Below are positions 13,062-23,989 of a DNA stretch of 64,000 bases, one piece after another; within the stretch, counting starts at the first letter, position 1; the number at the start of each line of letters is the position of its first letter. Origin of the DNA: Lophius americanus. Its lineage: Eukaryota; Chordata; Actinopteri; Lophiiformes; Lophiidae. The stretch spans positions 6,056,501-6,120,500 of the forward strand of contig JBBDHG010000116.1 of assembly GCA_037951165.1 (NCBI GenBank). The letters run 5' to 3'. A model generated the notes under the pieces. The model made no database searches. It was given only the letters and a program-made list of their open reading frames with translations, and was not told the origin of the DNA. The position numbers and the translations under genes are program-made.

Positions 13062-15994
13062 AAGCATTTATGACGGTCTTAATTGCATGGATCAGTTCAC
13101 TTTTAATTGGATAGAGTTGGACCTACCATTTCTGCAGTGGTAAAATCACATTACTAGGTTAGCACTAAGTTGCTTACTGCTAAAAGGAACCTGTTACGGC
13201 GAATCCTCTGGAGATTCGTGACTCTCTTGAAAAGGGAACTCGCGGAGATCGTTCACTTAATTCACTAAAAAATGTTATTGATCCAAACAACGGAATTAGA
13301 TTCTACGTGGTTGACCTTCTAGTAGTCCAGCACACGTCCACACGACATTACCAATCACCAATAATCTAATATTAAGTGGATTATATACACAATGAAAAAC
13401 ATTAAGCAAACACTAATACTAAATTTTTGTCTGATGAAATCAAAATTATAATAATAATAATACATTTAATTTATAATGCAAAATACTATTCAGGCTCCAG
13501 AAAAAAATATTTATAATGTAGAAATTGTTTCCATGATTTGATGAAACTCATCCAAAGAATCCCTTTGGAGCGCTGATGACGTGAACAGTATCAGTAGCCG
13601 AGTTGAATCCTCGGAGGTTTTGGAGGAGGCGGGCCGGATTCTTCATTTTAACGTTTGCTGTGACGGCGAGGTTCGGCACTCCGTTTCTTTTCCTCGTTCC
13701 AAACAACAATAATCAGCCTCCATTTGTCAAAACAAAAACACTTTAACAATTTAAAACGTGAGATCTCCCCGACCCGCTCTACGGAGATAAAACGAGCATT
13801 TTATAAAGAAACTACATTTTTGCTTTCAGGATCTCAGTACCTGGTAAAGAACATTTTATTCCATTTGTTCAACGAGAGACCGCTAAACACCCCCGAAAAC
13901 TTACCCACTGAAACAAAACGCTTGTTGAATTCAAGTAAATATAACGGCCATTTCATTGTAGCATCTTTTCACAGAACTCACCTGGATCTGGAAACAGCAG
14001 CAACAAAAGTAGGTGAGACAGAACCAAAACAAAGTTCTAGCTAGTCTGAGCTCAAGGTCATCTGATGAATGGGCAGTGGAAATCCCTGTCATAATAATTG
14101 TGTGTTCATAACTACTGTAGTCCATGTAATTTACTGTTTTCATAGAAAGTTAGGATTAGTTATGAACATGACATTTAATGGATTCAAAGGCATAGCCCTA
14201 CATTTTACAGACAGTTCCTTTAAGTAAACACACTGGAACTGTAAACTATTTAACCCTTTTGAGACACATGGAGGTGCAGAATATTCTACCGTGTGGAACA
14301 GAACATGGATCCATAAAGAGAACTTTATCTACCGTAGCTGCGGTCCCCGAAACCATTTAGAGGTTCTTTAAATAAGACTCGAAAAGCTCAGTTTAAACAA
14401 AAAGACACTGAAACTGTCGGATACTCTTTGTCAAATGATTCATAAAGGATTGTTTTAGTTGGTATTAAACGGACATTTTCACATGGGGAAAGAGGAATGT
14501 GAGGCATTCATCCTTAAAAATGAAATGAATGGTACGAAACAGACCAAATGGACCAAATGAAACATTTTTGATGTGTCATCTTTAGAGTAAGAGATCTCTA
14601 ATGGTATATATTTACGGTCTTTTCTGCCTCATTTAAAAACCTTTAATCCGCTTGACAGTCTATTTTTTTTTTTAGGAAGAGAGATTTCCCATTTCTATTT
14701 GAAATTCCAGAACATAAATAAAAAATGAAAAAATGCTAATTTTTTGTCTTATCAGGGATTACATTGAAAAAATATTTCCAAATTTGATTCATATCAACTT
14801 GTTCAAAATGTGTTGTCAGTCGTTAAACGTAGTTGAAACCTCTGAAGTAGTTTGTAGTTTGGAACCTCAGTTCCAAACTACAAACTGAAAATTGGAACTA
14901 ATGGACTTCATGAGTTAAAAATCGAGGAAGAGGCTAAAAGAGGATTTTTCTATAGTTTGGACTGTTGTGACGCATCAGCTGCTGGGATGTCGTGATTTCT
15001 TACGGGTTAATTCTGTGATGTCGGCAGTATTAGCATAATTTCGTAGCTCCCTGAGAAACACAAACAGCTGAAGCTGGAGATCCTGAAAACGTGACCAGAG
15101 AGGCACCCAAGAAGGACCATCACTGCATCTCCTCAGGTTTCACCGGCCCCCCTTCCCAGCTGCACCCAACACAGGCACCAAACTGTCTCGAGCAACAGAA
15201 CACATTTTAAAAGTGTTTTCACATGCTGATGAAAAGGAATGATCGACTAAACCGGTTCCTTCAGATTAAAGGCTGAAACTTTGATTTGTATTTCTTTGCA
15301 GCTGCAGCTGTTCTCCTATGACATAATGCCTGAACCCGATGAAATGTTTGAACCCTGAGATGTTGCATATGTTGAATCTTCTTGTTTTTGCGTCTTTCTT
15401 TCTTTAATCTCGGTATTACCTCCTGAAAGTGTATTTGATCACCATTCCATCATGTCCGTATTCATTTGTGAGAAAAACCCCTGGGCCTCTGAACTCTGCC
15501 GGTCCCGTTAATGTGATGGACTCCATTGTAAATATCCATTTTGCTGCATGTAAGACAGTTATTCTTGTGGATGCCTAGGTCCAGATCAAGCCCCTGCAGG
15601 ATGGATATGGTTCAACGTCAGCAGCCTCAAGCCCTTCATGCTGGCTGCAAAGCTGGTTCTGTTCAGGAAAACGCTGCACCCCCACCCCATCAGTGTGACC
15701 ATCACTCTGCACAGTGTCACGGCGTCACAGGGAGCTCTGGAGGAACGTACGGCCCTGGAGGAGCGACTGCTGACCCTGGACCAGCGACCCTCATCTGGAT
15801 ATGACGTGTTTGATGTGTCGGATGTTTTGGCTGGGAGGCCCGTGGAGGCTGTGGGCTTCCAGCTGCGTTACACAGATGAGAGTGGGAGTCTGGTTCTTCA
15901 CGACGCTCTGACTCACAACCTCTACTGTCTGAGCAGAGGCTCTCTGGGTGAACCCTTACTGGTGCTCTACCCGGCACTCCACCTCCACATCTAA
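11915..15994 (+). CDS. TGF-beta-superfamily propeptide gene lacking a mature ligand domain (two exons)
   Basis: Joining 11915-12203 to 15579-15994 gives an open frame of 234 residues plus stop. The intron has a GT donor after a phase-1 G and an AG acceptor preceded by cct. Residues 1-30 are a hydrophobic signal peptide (FFSFPWIFLLL core). Residues 43-75 resemble the start of a BMP/GDF propeptide (ILEMLHI, then PHPYMKRIYQ). Residues 105-127 carry WIWFNVSSL and AKLVLFR, residues 171-179 YDVFDVSDV, and residues 221-227 EPLLVLY, the usual order of propeptide core strands. In family members a basic furin site and a cystine-knot ligand of about 110 residues follow; here PALHLHI and TAA follow. No RXXR or cysteine-rich frame is visible in the 1.2 kb before tspan5. 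It is secreted if expressed. Subfamily is not assignable. It could be a truncated pseudogene, but both exons and splice sites are intact. Confidence 0.65.
12551..13070 (+). mobile_element. CR1/L2-like LINE 3' fragment (ORF2 C-terminus plus tail)
   Basis: A 149-codon open frame (12551-13000) reads as the C-terminal tail of a non-LTR retrotransposon ORF2: HITPVLHSLHWLPISTRIDYKI, then GDRAFCSTAPRLWNALPDHL and FKKGLKTFL. After the stop come a short 3' UTR and an ATT-repeat tail. It lies in the intron of the propeptide gene and is severely 5'-truncated, as usual for LINEs. Closely related copies lie at about 44.4 kb (minus) and 48.8 kb (plus). Exact family assignment is from memory. Confidence 0.85.
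13440..13480 (-). repeat. LINE 3'-tail fragment, minus strand
   Basis: AAT repeats followed by acatttaatttataatgc are the reverse complement of the tail of the LINE at 12.5-13.07 kb. Confidence 0.55.
14849..14886. repeat. Perfect 17-bp inverted repeat with 4-nt loop
   Basis: The arms at 14849-14865 and 14870-14886 are exact reverse complements around ctca. The hairpin is in the propeptide gene intron. It is too short for a usual pre-miRNA and has no terminator-like role in a vertebrate genome; a template-switch origin is the simplest reading. Confidence 0.8.
15579..15994 (+). CDS. TGF-beta-like propeptide gene, exon 2 (terminal)
   Basis: The acceptor cctag|GT restores the frame (G-PDQAPAGWIW). 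The exon carries the propeptide core and ends TAA at 15992-15994, just after EPLLVLY. In BMP/GDF genes the ligand domain normally continues in this same exon. Reading either other frame past the stop shows no basic cleavage site or CXXXW-type knot motifs, so a simple one-base frameshift does not recover the missing part. Confidence 0.65.
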
Positions 15995-15999
15995 CCTGG

Positions 16000-17170
16000 T
16001 CACTGGGACCGTCACTAGTTTACAAGTGTTTCATCAAGATGATTTCATTCTGTAATTAGTCTACAATTAGACGCCGGCTGATTTCGGCGCAGTGCTGATG
16101 ATGATGTAATCCTAGAGGGTTTGAAGTGTTGTCGACAACGAGACTGACTCACCGAGTCAAATCCACAGAAATAACCTTTGTCAAGTATGATGTTGTTGAT
16201 GGTGTTATGGATATCTGTAAAAGCTATGAACCCAGCGGCTCTGCATTGAAAAAAAAAAATTACACTTTAAAATATTAGAAAATAATTAAAAAACAATTGT
16301 GAATTTTGTTAATTTCATTACTCATTAGATGTATTATTTGAAGAGTTGTAAAGTAAACTAAGTAAAAATAACTCTTCTGCATTCTTGCCGTCTTTCAACA
16401 GACTTTTCAAGTGTGTGTACCTTTCTTGAGTATTTATGTTCTCACAACTTTTTACTTTCACTCCCTTCATTTTAAACACGAATACCAGATTTTTTTTTTT
16501 ACTCCTTATAGTTTGAAACCGTAGAAACTGAATGGGGAGACTGGGTGGAGAATGGGTGGAGTCCTAAAAAGACAACTGAGAAAGGGAATAATATTTATCC
16601 TACCATCAAATATATTTCAAATTTCACCAATACTGATAAGTGGTCTCTGCTAGAATGAGGAGGAAACAATATTTTCTCTGTGAAAATTCTGGAAAGAAAT
16701 TGTTCTTTTCTTTATTTCCAGTAGTGAACACATGATGATTCGGAGGCTGAGATTTAATATTATATTGTGAACATGAAAATCAAAATGTGAAGGGAATCGT
16801 CACCCTCGTGATTTTAATGGGGAAATTTATTTTGCATAGAGCCAAAATCTCAGAGTCTCGCCCCCCCCGAGACTATTAAAACCATAGAAAACAAGAGATG
16901 CATCCATGTGTCTTATTTTTTATTAGAATTATTTTGAGAAACTTTTACACTTTTACTTGAGAAACACTTTTACAATTTGTTTACTATTATATCATTAAAA
17001 TGTGAAAAAAAAATGTACAAAAATAATAATTGATTATCGAATCAGTAAGCTAATATGTTTACAATGATGGTATGCGCCTTGATCATTGATGCCTTTACTC
17101 AAGTCTCGTTTTGTTTGTAATGTCCTCTAAAGTTATTTAAAAAAAAGAAAAAATAAATGATACCGGAAAA
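16000..17170. other. Intergenic stretch between the propeptide gene and tspan5
   Basis: This stretch is AT-rich with poly-A/T runs and a short C run near 16862. No coding frame of 60 codons or more lies on the plus strand between 15994 and 17194, and no cystine-knot motifs are seen. It is therefore not a hidden ligand exon in one piece. Confidence 0.6.
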
Positions 17171-17184
17171 GCGCTATCCCTGCG

Positions 17185-17505
17185 TCGTTGTGATTGGTCA
17201 TAGTCTCCGTCCTTCAATCTTCTTCTCAGCCAATCATTGACGAGCACCCGCAGCAGCCCCTCCCACTGCAGACGCAGTTTGGCCATAAAGAGGATCATTT
17301 AAATCTTGCAGGCCACCACGTAAATGACCGTCTGCGTGTTCAGCTCCTGTATATGTGTGATCCGGGCCCACCAGCAGCTCCAGGTGAAGAGATGTGATCC
17401 TCTGAAGCGGACAGAGTGAGATGCATCCCCGGAGCGCTGAACCTGTTTCGTCCTGGACACAAAGATTGTGACACAGGCCGCCGCTCCCTTCGGTGAAGCT
17501 CCAAC
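17185..17505 (+). promoter_or_regulatory. tspan5: Putative tspan5 promoter / 5' leader
   Basis: Upstream of the tspan5 start the base composition rises in GC and contains an inverted CCAAT box (gattgg, about 17192), a direct CCAAT box (gccaat, about 17229) and a CCCCTCCC Sp1-like site (about 17259). No TATA box is convincing. This is what one expects of a CCAAT/Sp1-type vertebrate promoter, but no transcription start can be fixed from sequence. Confidence 0.4.
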
Positions 17506-17586
17506 ATGTCGGGGAATCTCTACAAAGGCCAGGAAGTCAGCTGCTGCATCAAGTATTTCATCTTCGGATTCAACATCCTATTTTGG
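17506..17586 (+). CDS. tspan5: tspan5 coding exon 1
   Basis: This exon encodes MSGNLYKGQEVSCCIKYF and the first half of TM1, ending FW before the donor gtgaga. The ATG gives the N-terminus expected for TSPAN5. Confidence 0.92.
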
Positions 17587-19694
17587 GTGAGAATGATTAA
17601 TGTTCGACGCCTGTTAAATAAGGAGACAGTTAGAAGCACAAAGGCCTCTCATCACGTTTCCGTTATATTGACCGCGTTCACACCGGGACGGTAACGTCCG
17701 ACACTCCAACAACCTGCTGTGGATGTTCTCCGCCCGGTTATGTCCAACAAAACAAAGGGTCCAGTTTATTATTTGAACATCGTTTTAAGATTAACAATGA
17801 AGATTTTTTTTCTTGCAGGTCAGCATGTCTGGAATTTAGCAAATTCCACCGATCGAGTTTAAATAACTTTATTAATCCCACTGTGGGCATCGATTTGAAG
17901 CACAAACACAGACACACGTACCAAGATACAGGTAATCAATAACATATAACGTAGGTAATCTGGTCACTATGGACGAATGAATAAATCTGGGGAATTATTA
18001 AATTGAACCTGAATGAAACTTTATGTCGTTTGTTTTATTTTACTTTAACTGTCCTGTCATTTTTAGACAGGTGCTCTTCTAGGACATGCTAAATGTGCTT
18101 TTCTGATTATAGGATTATAGGAATAAATTGTAATTTTTCAATCAATAAGTCTAAATATGACAATTGCTGTCAGATCTTTTACAAAAATAACAATATTAGT
18201 GGTAAAAAGTCCCCATTTCAGTAAAAACATTCATAGTATGACTAAAATTAAGTTGTAATTCTACAATTGTAAATTCCTAGGCCTAACATTATATCCATAA
18301 ACTCAGAATTTTACACAAAAAGATCCCTTTAAGGAAAACAAACAAAGAAATTCCATGAAAAAAAAGCCATAATATTAGAAAAATAGAGTTTAGTGGCGGA
18401 TCATGGATTTTCCAACCGGGCCTTCAGTCCTATACTCCCATAAATGACTTAACTATGACGCTTCGGCTACAGGCCGTTGTCGTACTATGTAACCAGCCCA
18501 TCTTCGAAGAAGAGTAACATTTTTCGAGTGGAATAAAGTGGCGAAAACGAGCTTCAGCACAGATGAGCGATCTACACTCGTTGCATAAACACACTCTGAA
18601 ACCATCAAATATGCGCCGCTGTTACACAGAATGATGTTATGCTGCATCACAAATGGATATAATTCACATTATATCACAAATAGCTGTCATTACTAAATAA
18701 CAAACTCACCTAAACTCAAACCACCAGCGACTTAAACCGACTTAAATTTATAAAACGCCTTTCAAGAGACCCGAGGATGCTTAACATAGTTGGGCACAAC
18801 TGAAGAAGATGAAAAACAATAATGAAGATAAGAGCTGATGGGAGAGCTGAGCTTGAAGGTCGCGGTGAACTGGTGGGGTTTTTTTGAAAATGTCCCGAGA
18901 TGAAGTCATAGGAGGGGGGGGGGGGGGCTGCAACACTGAAGGTTCTGTCTCCAAAAGTTCCTTATCGTCCAGGAAGGAGTTATATTGTCTTATTACCGAA
19001 GACTTTGTCTTCATCATTTCAAGACAGAGTCCATCCTCCCCTTCCTCCTTTCTCTGACAGAAACATCTCAACGATCCGGTCTCTGAGCTTCACCAGTGTG
19101 TTTCAGGTCCATTATACGGTTCCTTTCAACTGACAAGGAGGCCACTGCTGACAGCTTTGATTGTCTTATTTCTCCTACTACGTCTTAATGAGCTGGACAT
19201 GACCTTTGACAGAGGCTTTGGATATCGGAGTGAACTTAAACCAGGGACCGTCCTGACGCAGGGACCAGAACCCCACAGTGTCTCAAACAACCGACCCAAC
19301 GGCTCAAATTCAAAGTCTGATTGGAACAATAAGATGAAAGTCAACAAAAAATCCCCCTGTGTGTTTTAACAGAAGAGTGAAAAAGAAATACGTGAAGGTT
19401 CTGAGAAAAGACTTCTTACCCTGAAGCAGCAGCGGGGAAATCTGAGCCAATTAAAACAAAGCAGTGATTTACAGCCAATGAACTCCGGGGAGAAATGACA
19501 CGGGCTTTTTCTTTTAGCACACAGGGTATGTCATCATATCACAGAGCCTTATAAGGAGAATAGAGAGGAATGCCAGCCACACAGTTTGATGACAATTTAT
19601 GTTACACCCCTGAAGAGCGACATGATCCCAAGTCCTCAGCCTTAAACACACGAGCAAACGCCACTAACATCAACGGTGATTCAATCTCCCTACG

Positions 19695-19725
<31 letters not shown>

Positions 19726-22411
19726 ATTTAAGATGGAAATGAAAAGTCGGAGCAGAACCAGACAAAACAAATGATTGTGTTTTCATTAGAGGACGTTGTG
19801 ACTGAAGTCAGTGAGCATCAACTTTTCTCTGCATTCCTTTCATATGTCTGTCATTTTGGTTGCAGCTGCTGGGCATGGCGTTGGTCGCCATTGGACTGTG
19901 GGCGTGGAGTGAGAAGGTAAGCTGGTACGCAGATTCGTGTTTCCTCCAGGGCTTTGGACCCAGAATGTAGGACGGGCCAATCGCATTCAAATTTGGTACT
20001 GATCAATATAAAAGGTTGCATCTACGAGTTTGACTAAGTAGTAATAATAATATCATTAATAATAATAAGATAATGGTAATAACAATGATAATAGTAATAA
20101 TGATATATGATGATAAACCATATTCATTTAGGTCAAGAATTTGATCTTTACATTTTAAGTATTAATTAAAATCAGTACCTTGTTTTGCAGATTACCTACA
20201 TTATGTCAAGAAGAAAATATTACAAAACTCACATTATTAATGACGCTTCTTGTTCTTCTTGCATTTTAACCTCAACTGTACGAGTTCTCCTGCAGTCCAT
20301 CAACTTTATTGGAGCTGGTCATGTTCAATGTACCATGACACTCCCGTCCCTCTTTACTAAATGCTTTATGGAAATGAAAAGCTGAATCCTACTGGGGGAA
20401 AAAATCATGTGTATTCTAAGAAATTAATGTAACACTTTCCTGGAAACTTGGCTACCATGTTTGGCCTATATTAGATCTTTGATACATTAGTTGTATTAAT
20501 TATTTACATTGCCACATTATTGTGACTGTTATTGGAATTCTATTTTATATTCAATTAATTATTTTATTTTTTATTTTTTCCCCCACTAACCACTCCTTTT
20601 GAGTAAAAACATGGCAGACGTGGAATTTAGAAGAAATTCTAGTCAAAGAATTTGTTTATAATTTATTTAAACCTAACTAGTTTTGAAGCAAGGCTAGAAA
20701 ATACAAGTTATACCCAAACAATTCCTAAAACCCTGTGGTTGAACTCTTTGATAATCTTTTTACAATTTCTCCTTCTGAGCTGAGATAAGGGTGTTTCTAT
20801 TCCCATGCATCTGTATTGGAGAGGATCTTTGTCACTGGGGCGAGACCCATTCAGAACTTCGGCATTAGAACTTTAGTCGTAGAGTTGGAAGAAAAATTGT
20901 TGTCGGGGAGAAAGTTTGCGATGAAAGCAGTTCCGATGTTTTTTACAGTGAAAGCGTGTCGTGATTTGATTTTGATTGTTTTGGCAGCGGGACCCGGCTG
21001 ACTCTCTCTGACTTCCTGTGTTGTCGTGTTCTGTATCTCGTCATCAGGGCGTTCTGTCCAACATCTCTTCCATCACAGACCTGGGGGGTTTGGACCCAGT
21101 ATGGCTCTTCATGGTTGTCGGGGGGGTCATGTTCATTCTGGGCTTTGCCGGCTGCATCGGGGCCCTCCGGGAAAACACCTTTCTCCTAAAGTTTGTACGT
21201 GAAATGATCCTGTTTGGGTAATTTCTCACATTAGATAATCATAAAACCCACATTAGTGCAAAACCCAAGTTCTTCTGTTCTGCCGGGTTCCTGCTGCAGT
21301 TCTCCGTGTTCCTGGGAATCATCTTCTTCCTGGAGTTGACGACGGGAGTCCTGGCGTTTGTTTTCAAAGACTGGATCAAAGACCAGCTCAACCTGTTCAT
21401 CAACAACAACATCCGAGCCTACCGAGACGACATCGACCTTCAGAACCTCATCGATTTCACTCAGGAGTATGTGAGTGAAAAGTTCTACCAAGTCCTAATC
21501 ACACAAGTTCTGACGTGGAACATTTTCATTCTAATTCGGCTTTTAGGGCGATTCTTATCAGAACGCCGGGGTCCAAGGGAACCCAGGGAGACAATGAATG
21601 AAAGCAAGACAGTGAGGAGGAAGTAACTCCCGGGTCAAAACTCAGAATCCACTTTGTGGCTTTTAATTCTTTTCTTTCTGGTGAAATAGTGAAAGACTCC
21701 AGTTTTTATTTATTGAGGGGAACAGATTCTGCCGTCGTGCCAGTCGGGTCCAGTAGTAACGGATGTCTGTAAGCCTTTGAGTCTCCAACCATTGTTTCCT
21801 GTGTTTCCTCCCGGGTTTCCTGCCGGCCATAGTGGGAATGCTGCGGTGCATTTGGAGCAGACGACTGGAACCTGAACATCTATTTCAACTGTACCGACGG
21901 GAATCCCAGTCGGGAGAAGTGCGGCGTTCCCTTTTCCTGCTGCACAAAGGACCCAGCGGTATGACCGTGTCACACAATGACCTTTAACCTTTGTATACGT
22001 TCCATAGGTGTTAGCGAGACACTGAGTAGTGTCGCGCGGCACGAGAGTGGATCCACCATCCACACAAACGTCCCCCCACAGGACAGCACGCCTGTGAAAC
22101 CAGACTGTTAACGTATGAAAGATGCTTTTCACTTTTAAAGTAGTAATGAGCTGATCTGGGAGCGGAGTCGTCCATGAGAGCGACACACTCATGGACACTC
22201 ACTCTCTTTCTTTTCCAACCCGACACCCTGAGTCCTGGATCTGCTCGAGGTTTCTGCCCGTTAAAGGGCAGTTTTTTTTCTCACCATTGTCGCCAAGTGC
22301 TGCTCCAGGAGGAATTTTTTGGGTTCTATAGAAAATTAAATAAAGAGTTTGTTCTAGACCTGCTCTTTCTGGAAAACACCCTGAGACAACAGTCGTTGTG
22401 AATTGGCGCTG

Positions 22412-22443
<32 letters not shown>

Positions 22444-23989
22444 TACCAGAGGAGTGGAAGAACTCAAAAAGCCTCTTGAATCATTCAGTTCATCGGGGTG
22501 GGAGAAGTTCGCTTCCCCCTAAAAAGCCCTGATGACAAAAGAATGAGGCGAACAGAACCGTTGAAGTAGTCTGGGACTGGGTCTTGAGAAAACCACGGGA
22601 CAATGGAATATATTATAGGCCTGAGCCCAGTTGGAGCCCATATGCAGAGACAACAAAGAAGCAAAGCAGGTTCCCATCAGTCATTCACTTCACACAAACA
22701 GAAGTCTAGTGTCGCAGGAAAAGGCAGACGGCCTCTGCCAAACCCAAACGACAGCCAGTCAAGATCCAGGGGGAACTTAAGGAATTCTCCAGAACCAGTT
22801 ACTCCCAGCTAAAAACAGGAAACCATTGAATCCATGTAGGTGTTCAGAGCTGCTTGTTTCTGATAAGAAAGGGTTTAAAAATATGGTTAAATAGCTGGAG
22901 TCTCTTCATGAGTTCTGATCCCGCCCCTCTTTCACTGTGAAGACGATGCCAGATCTTCATCAACAGGAAGAGAGATACAAAATTCTCAATGAATAATCAA
23001 AGACGTGTTCTGTTGTCCTCACGGCAGACAGACGGACATCCAGGAAATGTAATGTGTCACTATTACATTATATATAGAACATTCTCTTCCACACCTCCAG
23101 TTATTAGACACCTCCTGTTATTAAACAGGAGGTGTCTAATAACTGGAACGTGTGAGAAAAACACTCAACTGTGTTTTTGTAGCAGGTAAATAACTGAGTT
23201 CTGTCGTGTTTGTCTGCAGGAGGACGTAATAAACACTCAGTGTGGATACGACATCCGAGCTAAATCAGTAAGTAGACCCGCCGGTTTATACGGGTCTGGT
23301 TCACTTCCTCTAAAGCCCGACCGGCACTGGACTAGTATCACCTGAGGTCATTTGTAATAATTAAGAAGGACTGTCTGTGATATTAATCCTGTGAAAATGT
23401 GCAAGGCCTGTAATTTGTGAAGTAAGAATAATCCCCTTTTCTAATTTTCTTAACGCGAGACACTTTCTGTTTTTGTAGGATTTTGTTTTTATTCTTAAAA
23501 AAAGTCGCGTTCTTCAGTAAGTTATAAAAATGTTGCCATAATGTTTAACGGCGGAGCTCCAGAAAGAATGTTAGAAGGTAGTTCTGTGTAATTATTTCAT
23601 GTCTGGAGGCGGGTCTCCAGGACGTTTACAGGTTGTACCGTACATACATATTATGGGCTGTCGTCGTGGGTGACCGCCCTCGGTCAGAACCTAAAGATTA
23701 CCTGATGTTCCTGCAGGACTCGGTGCAGAAGGACCACATCAACGTGAAAGGCTGCGTGCCTCAGTTTGAGAAGTGGCTGCAGGACAACCTGACGCTGGTG
23801 GCCGGGATCTTCATAGGAGTGGCTCTGCTGCAGGTGAGCTCCTCTTCAGGTGTTTCACCTCCTCCAGGATCCGTACAGGAAGTCTAACCACGTCTTTTTA
23901 TCTTACTTTTCACTTTCATCCAGATTTTTGGGATTTGTTTGGCCCAAAACTTAGTGAGCGACATCGAGGCGGTGCAGGCCAGCTGGTGA
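17506..23989 (+). CDS. tspan5: Tetraspanin-5 (TspanC8 family), complete, eight coding exons
   Basis: Splicing 17506-17586, 19866-19916, 21048-21194, 21300-21470, 21833-21958, 23220-23267, 23717-23833 and 23924-23989 gives 268 residues, the length of human TSPAN5; every junction is phase 0 with GT/AG. TM1 is about residues 18-40, TM2 62-84, TM3 92-116 and TM4 233-257. The large loop holds CCG (153-155), NCTD, EKCG, FSCC, TQCG and KGC: eight cysteines, the TspanC8 hallmark. TspanC8 proteins (TSPAN5, 10, 14, 15, 17, 33) bind ADAM10 and control its exit from the ER and substrate choice, hence Notch cleavage. Juxtamembrane cysteines (SCCIKY) are likely palmitoylated; NIS and NCT are possible N-glycan sites. 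The least conserved part is 202-217. TSPAN14/17 are the alternatives, but the RAP1GDS1 neighbour favours TSPAN5. Teleosts have a and b copies; which this is cannot be told. Confidence 0.93.
17855..17925 (-). repeat. Fragment of a fish interspersed repeat (ctttattaatcccac type)
   Basis: The words ctttattaatcccac and tgtgggcat match a repeat seen again at 54676-54705 (ctttattagtcccacaatgg). It looks like the 3' end of a retroelement in reverse orientation, in tspan5 intron 1. Confidence 0.5.
19693..19736 (-). repeat. (ATA)n run, LINE-tail type
   Basis: About ten ATA/TAA triplets precede acatttaa, again the reverse complement of the LINE tail. It lies in tspan5 intron 1. Confidence 0.5.
19866..19916 (+). 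CDS. tspan5: tspan5 coding exon 2
   Basis: This 51-nt exon encodes LLGMALVAIGLWAWSEK, the end of TM1 and the start of the small extracellular loop. It sits between ttgcag and gtaagc, both strong splice sites. Confidence 0.93.
21048..21194 (+). CDS. tspan5: tspan5 coding exon 3
   Basis: This exon encodes residues 45-93: the small loop (GVLSNISSITDLGG), TM2 and the cytoplasmic turn with GCIGALRENTFLL. The acceptor is atcag and the donor gtacgt. Confidence 0.95.
21300..21470 (+). CDS. tspan5: tspan5 coding exon 4
   Basis: This exon encodes residues 94-150: TM3 (VFLGIIFFLELTTGVLAFVF) and the first helices of the large loop, ending TQEY. The acceptor is ctgcag and the donor gtgagt. Confidence 0.95.
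21833..21958 (+). CDS. tspan5: tspan5 coding exon 5
   Basis: This exon encodes residues 151-192 with the CCG motif, GAFGADDWNLNIYFNCTD and VPFSCC, which is six of the eight large-loop cysteines. The acceptor catag is short on pyrimidines but the protein match is unambiguous. Confidence 0.95.
22205..22445 (+). mobile_element. LINE 3' end common in teleosts (tail repeats of ATTG)
   Basis: The stretch reads like the recurrent fish LINE 3' end: TCCTGGATCTGCTCGAGGTT, a poly-T run, caccattgtcgccaagtgctg, then ggcgctgtataaataaagattgattgattg. The 4-bp tail repeat marks the 3' end, so the insertion is on the plus strand in tspan5 intron 5. Confidence 0.75.
23097..23146. repeat. Perfect 23-bp inverted repeat with 4-nt loop
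   Basis: The arms at 23097-23119 and 23124-23146 match exactly around atta. It lies in tspan5 intron 5, about 75 bp before the exon 6 acceptor. It would form a very stable RNA hairpin close to the branch-point region. Confidence 0.9.
23220..23267 (+). CDS. tspan5: tspan5 coding exon 6
   Basis: This 48-nt exon encodes EDVINTQCGYDIRAKS, supplying the seventh loop cysteine. The acceptor is ctgcag and the donor gtaagt. Its last residues begin the variable part of the loop. Confidence 0.93.
23717..23833 (+). CDS. tspan5: tspan5 coding exon 7
   Basis: This exon encodes residues 209-247: DSVQKDHINVKGC, with the eighth cysteine, then PQFEKWLQDNLTLV and most of TM4. The first ten residues differ from the TSPAN5 I remember, although the length is conserved. 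Confidence 0.94.
23924..23989 (+). CDS. tspan5: tspan5 coding exon 8 (terminal)
   Basis: This exon encodes the end of TM4 and the short tail GICLAQNLVSDIEAVQASW, followed by TGA. The tail is nearly invariant in vertebrate TSPAN5. Confidence 0.94.
   Translation: MFGICLAQNLVSDIEAVQASW

Noticed and set aside
14849..14886. microRNA precursor
   Set aside because: A 17-bp stem with a 4-nt loop is too short for Drosha/Dicer processing as normally understood.
15717..15977. 86-residue minus-strand frame opposite propeptide exon 2
   Set aside because: No domain is recognised; it is the shadow of a GC-rich coding exon.
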